From contig CM018031.1 in assembly GCA_008638375.1 (NCBI GenBank), forward strand, positions 2,393,001 through 2,457,000: 64,000 bases of DNA, given 5' to 3'. The notes beneath the pieces were generated by a model. It was given only the letters and a program-made list of their open reading frames with translations. It did not search any database and was not told the origin of the DNA. This stretch comes from Nyssa sinensis. Lineage: Eukaryota; Streptophyta; Magnoliopsida; Cornales; Nyssaceae. Both the position numbers and the translations under genes were made by a program. The first letter of the stretch is position 1. Each line of letters starts with the position of its first letter. Of this stretch, positions 1 to 10,092 are shown in pieces.

Positions 1-173
1 GGCTTTTTTTCAGCAACTATTGGCAATGTGTGATGATGTAGGTCATACATAGCAAAGCACCCATGTGACAAATCTTAACTGTTCATAGATTTAACAAATG
101 ACAATTTGTCTATAAAAAAAGATTTATAAACATATCATGATTGCAAGATCCAAAAACAAAACAGGATTCTTAC

Positions 174-3100
174 CCTTCATTAGGCTTCCCAACTTCTGAG
201 TCTATAGTTTCAAAACCCCAATAATTGACTCTTGTTTCTTCATCCATATTAATAATGCCTGATGTGAATTGCATGTCATGATTCACCAACCAATTACGGG
301 ATAAAGGCTTCATTGCTTGCTGCAATGGTTAAAGCTCAAACAAAGAATGTGAATTCGAGTCTGAAAGTAATCGTTTTGTACAAAATAATGTAAAGGTTAA
401 GTCGGTATTCGGTCTATCCTTCCCAGAAACTTGTGTAAGAATAACTAATACGGAGTAAGCCTTGGTATAATTACGAGATAAAAAAGTATCCAAGTTTCCT
501 TTCATTCTTTGATGCAGTGTCAAAATGGTGCATAAGCTCCAGCTGCTGGATAACGGTTTAGAAATTTCAATATAAGAGAGTTACCATGGGAAACCTATTT
601 TGAAGCTTTGAGAATTATAAATCTGCAAAGGAACTGCTGTCACCAGGAAGAGAAAAGAACAATACTATACCAGAAAGATGATGGTCCAAGATAAATCTTA
701 GCCATTTAAGAAATAGGAGATATTTTTTTCCGTATCCCTTGGCAGCTTCTGCTCTATGGTGGTGCCAGAAAATATGGTGTAGGGTTATGGTTGAATTCAA
801 TAACCTAACAGTTGCAATAACAGAACAAGAATCACAGTGGAAAGCCCACTAAGATTGTGCTCCCATGAGCATTTACCTCTTTCAAACTATCTCATGCCAC
901 AAGCTTACAGCAGAGATGTCTTAACCTACCCCTTCAATCAATCTTCGATTTCTTTCCTTTCAAATGATCTACTTCCTCTCCACCTAGAAAGGACCTCCAA
1001 AATTGATGGCATCAAGTATCAACCATCAGACCCCAAAAAAGGCCTAGCAAAAGAATCTATATATGTCCTTGGTCACCAAACAATGAATCATTGCACAAGA
1101 TTTTATCTGATGCTCGAAATGGATTTATAACAAATTAATCACTGGAGACTCCTGAATTAAACAACCATACTAAGCTACTTTAAATGAACTAAAATAGCCA
1201 AAAGCAATAAAAACCTATATGGGAAAACTACACTACCCTTTACCATGAGAGTGTTTTTGGAAAAGATCGGAACCATTTCTACAGAGTAAAGATGAACTGG
1301 ATTATAGTGGTACAATGATTCAAATCTATTTTTAAAAAATATTTCAAAATTTAAACAAAGTCAAACCAAGAGGAGAGTTAATTTTTCTAAAAATCAGATA
1401 ACTTGATAAGAATAGTTATACCTTGATCTAGTTTGAAGAATTCCCGTCCGTGAGAAAATAAACTAACCATCTAAATCCCATCATTACAAACCAAATTTCA
1501 GACTAGTTGAACAATACCCTTCCCTTTAAACTTAGGCTAAACCACTATTTATCTCCCCTTATGACTTCTCATCTCCATGATTATCTAACTACAATTCAAA
1601 AGCATATTGCTCGTGAAAGTAGGAATAACTATAAGTTGGCCTGACAAATATCATACCCTCACAAGCATCAAATGAGTCATTGGCCCAAGTGGGTGTGCCT
1701 GCCATCATGCCAAGTCTTATCAGACATGCATGATAGCAACACCTAGAGGTATCTATGTCAATAATGCCCTCTTTTCCACGAAAGACTTCTAATCTATCCT
1801 GCTACTTCCTTACAAGAATAATAATTGTGCAAGCAATTCTCATCAGCTAACATATGGCAAGTCCTACTCACAAAACAGTATAAAGGAAACATATGACAAA
1901 CCCCCCAGCTGTACAAATTTTACTTTGTTCTATAATCTATTGTGACCAAGAAGCTCACTAATGCTGTCATGGCACATGATAAAAGCATTTGTAGGGTAAA
2001 AAGGCTCCTGATGCAATTGTTCTTAACCCAAAAAAATTAGTACCATTTTTGTTCTATTTGAGTGAGGTTTTATGTTGAAGTTTCTTCTGCTGCCCAAAAG
2101 GGGAGATGGGCTGGAAAGAAATTTGTTACACATCAAGAACTTCTTTAGCTAGTGGGGCTACTTCTTATCTACTCAAGGGGAAGTGAAACATTTAATACCA
2201 CAGAAACCAGGCTGTCTTAAAAAGGATGAGATTCTACCCACAAATTGGCCTATGAATGTAAAAAAGGCTAATCCAATGTACAAAGCTTGCGTCACTGCAT
2301 GATCCGGAAAGAATTAGATATATGAGAAGAATTAGATATACGTAACCTAACCCCACGAACAGAGAAGCTGTTTCTGCCACCGTTGTAGCAAAGCCCACCC
2401 TCACATCGTGCCATGGATAAAAATTGAAGGGATAATAAATTAAAATTAGAAAAGATTCCATTGATTACAAAGTAAACGAGGCAACTTATTCTGTTTGTTG
2501 GATGTGTTAAAACTTATCCCAACCCTATGAAGCGACAAAGTATATGTTACCTTACCTCTGCCGTGGACTGTGGAGCCATCTCTGAAATTGTTGACCCCCC
2601 TAATAATATACAACAAATGTTTAGATAAGAATAAATGTAACAACCTATCTATATAGGTTTATACATAGGATGCTGTTAAAACCCAATTAGCACAGCAAGC
2701 AGCCGTCTGCATCAATGTCCATTTAATCACCGACCTCCCACATGTATGAAAAATCCATCCCACTCACATGCATTGCATCATAGTGCATTCACAGTTTTTT
2801 CCACCACATGATCATAAACTCCCACCTAACAAAGGTCCACGTTCTCCACAGTAGATGCTATGGCCAATCCATTCAATATTCAAATCATTGAGAAAAAGTG
2901 TAATAAACATCACAGAAAAGGCCAAAATAGACAGTAACCGAATAACATTATCTTCTCATTTTCAGAAGTAAAAAAAGGGTTCAAATCTCTGCCAGGACAA
3001 GCAGAGGATAGATAGCAAGAATTTAATACTAGCGGATCCTAGCAATTTGCTAAACTTTTAGAAGAAGTAAAAAAAAAACACAGAAAAGACAGTATTATTA

Positions 3101-3534
3101 GTGATGTTAATGGAAAACCACAGGCACCTTCACAAATGTCACATCAGTTAATGTGGCAACTACCCAACTTCATGACACTAGATTTTTCAACTTTCCTTGG
3201 TGGCAACTACATTCACAATGACTAAATTTCAAATTGCAGACAAACTGATGACACGATCTAGATTCGTCAAAGATCCCATCATAAAATATTCAGCGATGAT
3301 CACCATGTCTTCTTTCCTAACTAATACCTAACTTAAACAGGCGACATAAAAAAAATCATTCAGGCGTTCTGGTTCTCTAACAACCATAAGCCCTAACCAA
3401 GATTCTCCGGTTCCATCAGCTGTGAAGAGGAATTTGAGGCTATGTTAATTTCAAGATTACCACACAACCAATATCTCAAATTTCTTACCTTTTGCTTTCT
3501 TCTCAACATACAAATGGCGCATATGGCTCATCAT
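174..3534 (-). CDS. Unrecognised multi-exon gene, partial (continues past left edge)
   Basis: Three exon candidates share one open reading frame. Exon a is 3534-3489, starting at a tandem ATG-ATG and ending at donor GTAAGA in phase 1. Exon b is 2599-2556, after TTAG, ending at donor GTAAGG in phase 0; it encodes GGSTISEMAPQSTAE together with the split codon. Exon c is 319-174, after ATTGCAG, ending at donor GTAAGA in phase 2; it encodes 48 residues including NWLVNHDMQFTSG and RVNYWGFETIDSEVG. Phases a to b to c are compatible, but one or more exons between b and c may be missing. Translation could also start at the ATG inside exon b (MAPQSTAE), with exon a as 5' UTR. The gene lies head-to-tail behind the GATA gene, whose stop is about 860 bp upstream. 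I do not recognise the family. The charged, aromatic residues of exon c suggest a soluble domain. Confidence 0.45.
320..2555. other. No supported gene; probably intron of the left-edge gene
   Basis: This stretch is AT-rich with only short, chance-like ORFs. A minus-strand piece near 2340-2410 reads WHDVRVGFATTVAETASLFVG and could be an additional exon, but clean splice sites are not evident. A block at about 1375-1405 resembles 59135-59160 and may be an old dispersed repeat. Confidence 0.3.
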
Positions 3535-4390
3535 TAGGCAAAAGGGTCAAGTAAATGTAATCCCAGCTCCATCGTCATGACGGCTTCCGAGGCAGATGGC
3601 AAATAATCAAAGGCCTCAAGATGCAAACTTTCCAAACATCCATTTAAGAACAATAAGCACAACTGTAAGGCCATTATTTGATTTCCTCTGGACCTGTGTT
3701 TCTTCCAAGCATCTCATGCCACAAGATTAAACCACTGCTAGATAAATAATAATGTCAAGTTGCCAACTGAAACTCAAGGTTATATCAATATACATACAAA
3801 CAGATGAACCTTTGAAGAGAGGAGGCGCAAAATCAATAAGGGGGATTCCAAATCCTCTATGGGCAACAGAGAGAGCCAATAAAAAACATAAAAGTCCAAT
3901 GGTTTGCAGCAATATGGTAAACAATTAAACAAACAACAGTCTTTGTATCCAAGGCTATTGCTAGGGATTTTACCCAATGCGCAGCATGGATTGCTTTACA
4001 ACTCAATCAAAAGCAACTCAACAACTAGCCATCAGTGCTTAGTTAGTTTGGATAACAAAACAAGATAACCACTTCCCCTTAATAAAAATTCAACAAAACC
4101 CTCATTTCTACAATCCAAATTTGCCAAAATTTCATCTCCCATCCAAGCAAATGAACGAAAAGTATGAGCAAGGGGCAAAACTAAAACCAAAACCATTTTT
4201 TTTTGTGGCTTTCTATTCTAATGCATGACAAAGCACACTAAAGTCAAAATTCCCCTAATGAATTTTGATGAAACAAAACAAATATGGTTCACTAGCCATC
4301 TAGCCCATTACAACAAACCCTAATTTCTAATCTAACTATTCTTAAGGGAAAAAAAAAAAAAAAAAAGGACAAACAGAACTCACCACTACC
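3535..4390. other. Region between the GATA stop and the next minus-strand gene
   Basis: This stretch holds the likely 3' UTR of the GATA gene (poly-A/T-rich just below 4391, with an A tract at 4350-4367) and the promoter and 5' UTR of the left-edge gene. Short ORFs at 3727-3977 have no recognisable content. Confidence 0.35.
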
Positions 4391-6051
4391 CTACCATATA
4401 TCTTCATAAGCTTCATTCACAACCATTGCTCCCAGCTGCTTATCCTTTCTCATCTCCATTATCTTCCGGTGAGAATTTGAATGCACTGCACTAGAAAAGG
4501 TTGGACTGCTTGCGGGGCGATATTCAGGCACAAGCCGCCCCGACTTGTACCGCACCCCACAAGCATTACACAATGTTTTTGGCCCCATGGGTCCAGCCCG
4601 CCATTGTGGGGTCTTTTCAGCTTGGCAATGCTGGCACCTCCTCCCAATTGTTGTGCTACTTGGTGGTGGTGGCATTATTGGTACTTCTTGCTTGGTGTTC
4701 TTGATGCTTGCTTGGCTCCACGACCAACATTGCTGGCTGGGCAAATCCAAAAACCCTCTTCGCCACCTTCGTCGCCGCTTGCTTCGCGCCCGAACTGGAT
4801 ACTTTATCGGGACTTGGACACCGCCACAGCAGCTCGTGATGGTGCTGCTGTTGCTATTGCTGTTACTGCTACTGCTGCTGTTTGCAAGGACTGAAACTGG
4901 GCTATGCTGATTCGTTACAATGCCAGGGTTGTTGGAGAGAATGTCAAAGCACGTCTCTACCGCTGGGAACGCGTCTTTATTTGACAACCATTCCAGTTCT
5001 TCCTCTGCGAATTCCTGAGTGAGGGGGAAAACAAATGACTCAGTGCCCACTCTTCAGTCACCTGAGTTAACTCTCCGGGTCAACTCAGCACAAGAATTTA
5101 TTGATTTCGGGTGCTCCACGTGAAAACCATTTCCCTATTGGGGCACCTCGACTTTTTGTTATGTGGGGCACTCTCATTTTTAAATAATAAAGGGACATCA
5201 TGTTGCCTTTTTTTTTTTCTTTAACAAGCGAACAAGGGCATGATAAAGTTAAAATTTCCTTGTATCATTGTGCCGTTAGACAAGTAAAACGAATGTTTGA
5301 TGAAGATAAATTAGTCTTATCAATAAAAGGCCATGAGTGCCCTTATCAAATTTGAAGGTGAACGGTGCATTTATTTCATCAACAAAGTCTTTGTGATAAC
5401 AGGGACCCCAATAATGGAGGGGCAATAAATTTTTTAAATGTCAAAACTACCCTCAACCATTTTTTTATTCAAATATATGGAGGCTCAAAGGGCAAAAGCG
5501 TCTTTACATTTTGAGTTCTAAGTCAGCCGACCGAGTTGTCTGACTGAGTCAATCAACCAGTACGTTTGTTCCTTCGTGCACTTAAAAATGGCCATGATAG
5601 TTTGATTAATATCAAAACTGCCATGCTCCCATTTCCCACCTCGTGATGGAGGGACTCAGTCGGAGAGCCTTCTATTTTGACTCGGTCGAGTCACCGCCGA
5701 CATGACCCAACTCGCGACTCAGACGAACTTGTCCGAGTCCAGCCAAACCACAGCCGAGTCACAGTTTTGTTGGCCCCAAAATAAAGGAAAACTCCCCGAG
5801 TCGTCCGAGTCAAAGGTGAACTCGGACCGTTTTAGGGTACGGGCCAAACGACGGATACAAGAAAAATATCGAAGACTTACAGGAAATGAACCGCTGTGAT
5901 CATCTGGGTCTTGGCTGTTAGGGTTTGATTCCAAAGAAGAAGAAGAGGGGGCTTTGGTTTTGTCTTCGTCGTCATCTTCCTCGCCGATGTCCGACGAAAA
6001 GTTCAGAAGGTCGTCCATCATCAAACTTGCTGCTGGGTCAAGAGACTCCAT
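4391..6051 (-). CDS. GATA1: GATA-type zinc-finger transcription factor (GATA1-like, subfamily A)
   Basis: A nuclear transcription factor that binds (A/T)GATA(A/G) sites. Two exons: 6051-5881 (57 codons, donor GTAAGT at 5880) and 5014-4391 (after TTTTCCCCCTCACTCAG, phase 0), giving 264 aa. AtGATA1 is of similar length. The N-terminus has the hydrophobic/acidic start typical of subfamily A (MMDDLLNFSSDIGEEDDDED). Exon 2 opens with the conserved block EFAEEELEWLSNKDAFP. A basic stretch at residues 132-143 (RARSKRRRRWRR) is a likely nuclear signal. The finger is C-X2-C-X18-C-X2-C with C184, C187, C206 and C209, including TPQWRAGP and LCNACGVRYKSGRL. The tail ends YEDIW. Open frame continues past both splice junctions, but the canonical sites, the pyrimidine tract and family alignment support this model. 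The gene is divergent from the Mn transporter gene. Confidence 0.93.
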
Positions 6052-7159
6052 TCTAGAGAGAGAAACAAAAGAGAGGAGTAGAAAATAAATAAATAGAAAA
6101 AAGGGAAGGATGAAAGCTGCTTAGGGTTTGTTTTGGAGAGAGAAATTCTAGAGAGAGAGGGGTTGGGCTCTTTCCTCTTGCTTCCTTTTGGCTATATTAT
6201 CAACAATGCCGAGGCTCGTGGGTGGTAACGAGGGGACGTCGATTATTTGGGAGTTTTCATTTTCCTTCTTTTAGTTGTTTTATAACCTGCTATATCAGTC
6301 CACGCTTCTTCCATGCACCACCATCTTTGACCGTTAATCATTCTATACTTTATTATTATTACACTTTTCAAGTCTACTTTCCAAATTTTGTCTATTTAAT
6401 AAAATCACATTAATTATATAATTTAAAATATTATTAATAATATAATAATACATCATTTAAGATAAGAATTAGATATAAGTTTTGATAGTATAATAATTTA
6501 AATGGGTCCCACTGTATTAAAATTTATGTGAACATAGTTAAAAGATTATTTGAAAAAATATTTTTCTTGTTTACAAGAAATTTAAACTCAAAATTATTTT
6601 GGTCAAAATAATATATATTTGACATTTTTATCACATTTTGGTTGTATGATTTATCAAATTTTACTTACAAAATTAAATTTTAAAAATAATTAATAACCTA
6701 TTTTTAAAATAATTTTAACTTTTTATAAATATTCAATCTAAACAAACTATTTACACATTATTAGTATATATAAAAAATTAAAATACAAAATGATTTTTTA
6801 TAATTTTTATTAGGTATGTACTATGTCCTCATCCAACAATCAAATTTTCAGAATTAATTTGAAGTTATCGAAAGATGTACCAACTCTAATTATTTGTTGG
6901 CCTATCACATATGTACCCTGGAGGGTAGGAATGTAAATACGTGCGAGGAGTGGGAGTATTCTTGCCACCTTGGGTGAGTGTCCAATAAGATAAAGAGAGG
7001 GGGCGGCCCGCTTACGCAACGGGCCTGCCCTAACTCGACGACCACAACGATGCTGCCCGTCTTCCAATAGGCTCCAAGTCACACGTCAGTTAAACCAATA
7101 GAGAGTCGACACGTCAATAGGTTAGTTTGAATTTCGAAATGTTTGACCCTCCCGACACC

Positions 7160-7352
7160 GCACGTGGCGGCGATGATTGTGTGATCCCCCTCCGTCCGTC
7201 TTGTAGTAGTGCCCATGCACTTGTCGAACCCAGGTGGGTCCCACAATTTTGCATGTTCGTGGGGTCCACCCACGTTTCAATTTTAATTAGGTGGGAGAGG
7301 AAAGCTAGTCCCGCCTCTCTCTCTCTCTCAACTACCACGTGATAGTCACGTG
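7160..7352. promoter_or_regulatory. G-box (CACGTG) cluster in divergent promoter region
   Basis: Palindromic CACGTG occurs in CGCACGTGGCG near 7163 and twice more at 7336-7341 and 7347-7352, the last two spaced 11 bp apart. Additional ACGT cores (CACGTC) lie near 7082 and 7101. G-boxes are bound by bZIP and bHLH/PIF factors. Further single copies occur near 8015, 8085 and 9945. Function is inferred from motif content only. Confidence 0.4.
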
Positions 7353-9348
7353 ATCAGTAAGAAAGTCTCACTAATGAGTAATGACTAGTCCCACCCATAT
7401 AATTGGAAAGAGTGGGAGTAAAAAAAATTAAATATTTAAAAAGGCCAAAATTAATAATAATGGGTTTGATTGGGATACAGTTGGGAAGGTTGTAGTGTTC
7501 CTTATTCGATACTCCATTTTTTATTTTATTTAAAAGTATTTTTCTTTTTTTAATATAATTTACATTTTTTTTTTGCTTTAAAAATTAAAGAAACAAAAAA
7601 TTTAAAAATACATGTATTTTCAATTAGATTTTAAAAATATTTTTTTTAAATATCCTGTAAAGTACATTTTCTATTAGAATTTTTATTTTTATTTTATAAT
7701 ATAAAATAAAGTTTGAAAACAATCAAATGAATTTAGTTATTATTATTTTTTTCCTTTTTATATAAAGCCATTGGAAGATGAGTTGGCAAAAATTAATTTT
7801 GATTTAGTATTATTACTTTGTGTTTCAAATTAAATGCTTATCCTTATAATGAAATCTCTAGGAGGGTTTATAGCAAATATGGTATGTATTTTAGCAATTC
7901 AAAATTTTTACTTGTTTCTAGAAAACCAAATTAAATGCATTAATTAATTAAGTACTTTAAATAATTTTTAAAGGAACATGGTTTGTATTATGCTAACTAA
8001 GAAATTAATTAAGTTGCACGTGTCTTGTAGTTTGGCGAGTAGGTGCACTAACCTAATTCTTTAATTCATATTATAGGCGACCACCACGTGCAAACAAATA
8101 TGATACAAAAATATATATATCAATTCAGATGCATTGCATATGAACAGATGTTACAAGTCTTTGAGAGTTTTTTTTTTTTAACATATGGTATTAGACAAAT
8201 GTCGTAATATTATATAATTTTTTTTTATTAAAATATTTTAGATAAAAATGTTTCGTGTGTTAAAAAATATATATATGCATGTCAACAAATGTACAACTTT
8301 ATTGAGATTGTCTAAGTTTTTAATATGTGATTAAAAAATATTATTATAAACATTTATATGTAGCATAAATTATTTTATTATTTTATTTTATATAATCAAT
8401 ACCGGATGGGATGACTTCAACTAAAATCCTAACAGAATTCACGTAACTCTTTCAAATAAGTTTCATTAGAAGCGAGATGTGACAATTTTATAATAAATCG
8501 TGTTAAATTGCTATCCCAATTTTGGGAAAATGCATCCTCTGCTGTTTTCTTTGGAAGATATTTTGTACAAGTTTTCAACCATATTTTGTTGTGCATTAGT
8601 TTTTAGTGAAATACTTCTTAAAAGGGAATACTTCTTAAAAGGGGTTTTTGGGAGTTGGAAAGAGGCTTGAATACGATTTGTAAAATTTTTGGTTTTTGGA
8701 ATAGCACTTTTAAATTTTTAAGAATTTTTTTTTAAAAAATTAAAAATAAAATATTTAATTATGAAAATTTTGGACATGGCTAACAGCCTAATACCTAGTA
8801 TCACCTCAGCTCATAATGACAAGAATTTCATTCGTTAAACTATTATTTTTATTATTTATTAATCAGATCATTGCTCAATTTATTAAAAATACCAGATAAA
8901 TTAACAATATTGAGTATTGTCTCGTTTAGTAGGCGTTTGGCAAAACATAGGGACGGGGTAAAAAAGTGAGTACGACCCACAATTTTAGGACGGAGTTATT
9001 TGATGTGTGATCAAAATTTTGTGTTTAATACATAATTTTAACCGAAGAATGTGTGACCAAACGGACTCTTAATAATAAAAATGAAAAGGCAAAAGAAGGA
9101 ACACTTAGAAAGCGTGCAATACTTTTGAATAACAGTTTATTATGACTACCATTAGGCATTAACTAAGTCTATAACCTCAACCAAACCTTGAAAAAAAATC
9201 AGTTCCTCAATTTTTTAGAACCAGAATTGAATTATGAAATATGAATCCACATATCATATCTGAACCAACCCAATCAAAGTAGGCCGGTTTCAATTTGGGC
9301 CTCGGGGTTCTTCTCATGTCCGCCCCTAGCTTAAATAGTCAAAGGGCA

Positions 9349-9374
9349 ATATATATATATATATATATATATAT
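9349..9374. repeat. (AT)n microsatellite
   Basis: Thirteen uninterrupted AT dinucleotides. Similar AT runs occur near 14759, 20850, 20952, 21380, 33211, 49541 and 58226. Confidence 0.9.
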
Positions 9375-10028
9375 TGTATTTTCAAAATGGCAACCAAACA
9401 ATTATATTCTCTTCGTGACAATTTAAGAAAAAAAAAACCTCTCTTTTTTGCATTAATCAATTTGAGGAATGAGGAGGCAAATGCAAAGAGGTATGATAAT
9501 CATAATAATAATAGTAGCAGGAACAATAACAGTACTAATAGTAATTAGGGTTTTTAAAACGAATTAAGTTATTTAAATTTGATTGAGATATGGAAGTTTA
9601 TTGAAAATTGATTTATAAAATAAGTGAGTCAAGTTTAAATATATTTAAAGATTTATTAATTTATTAAGATTAATTTGATAAGATAATAAATACTTTAATA
9701 TTATAAAAAAATTAATTTTTTTGAATTTAATTTGTGATTAGTTTAATTATAAAATTGTTTCAGATTAATTCGATATATAAATAAATTAAGTTAAAATACT
9801 ATTGTGAAACAAAAGTCATGTAAATGGGTGAAATTCAAAAGTGATACGTATTGGCGGTGTTCATGACTAACAGTCTTGGTAAAAATCAACTCCATCGAGA
9901 GACTAGAGTCCAGGCTTTCTTCCCATTTTATCTTCCCCCAGAAGTGCACGTGGCTGCCTTCGAGAGCTCCACCCACAGTAAGTTTTCACTTCCCAACGTC
10001 CCCCGCTTCTTCTGGTTTGGAGAAACAA

Positions 10029-10042
10029 TTAGGGTTAGGGTT
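10029..10042 (+). promoter_or_regulatory. Telo-box-like motif (TTAGGGTTAGGGTT) in leader of Mn transporter gene
   Basis: Two overlapping plant telomere-type units lie 51 bp upstream of the CMT1 start codon. Telo-boxes near start sites are common in plant housekeeping and chloroplast-related promoters and can recruit TRB/Myb-like factors. The site may be in the 5' UTR. Confidence 0.4.
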
Positions 10043-10051
10043 CTGAAGTGA

Positions 10052-10069
10052 ATGGATATGAATTGCTGA
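10052..10069 (+). CDS. Short upstream ORF (MDMNC) in CMT1 leader
   Basis: A five-codon reading frame (ATG GAT ATG AAT TGC TGA) ends 23 nt before the main start at 10093. If the transcript starts upstream of 10050, this uORF and its internal in-frame second ATG could reduce translation of the main ORF. No transcript evidence is available, so this is a sequence-only call. Confidence 0.35.
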   Translation: MDMNC

Positions 10070-10092
10070 TACAACAGTTTCAAACCACAAAA

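Larger units (their letters stand above)
6052..10028. other. Divergent intergenic region between GATA gene and Mn transporter gene
   Basis: About 4 kb without a supported ORF. 6060-6160 is rich in GAGAGA and is the likely 5' UTR/core promoter of the GATA gene. 6400-6830 and 7400-9840 are very AT-rich. 6950-7360 is a sharply more GC-rich island with several ACGT-core motifs. The remainder looks like decayed repeat DNA without a recognisable coding domain. Confidence 0.5.

Noticed and set aside
837..1130. 97-codon plus-strand ORF at the left end
   Set aside because: No recognisable domain, no splice partners in phase, and it lies in the presumed intron of the minus-strand gene.
3489..3570. Minus-strand peptide WDYIYLTLLPNDEPYAPF considered as a BAH-domain exon
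   Set aside because: The frame is short, closed by stops on both sides, and lies in the same DNA as the better-supported exon a in another frame.
4481..4910. Plus-strand ORFs of 67-137 codons opposite the GATA exon
   Set aside because: They are antisense shadows of the GATA zinc-finger exon and have no domain content.
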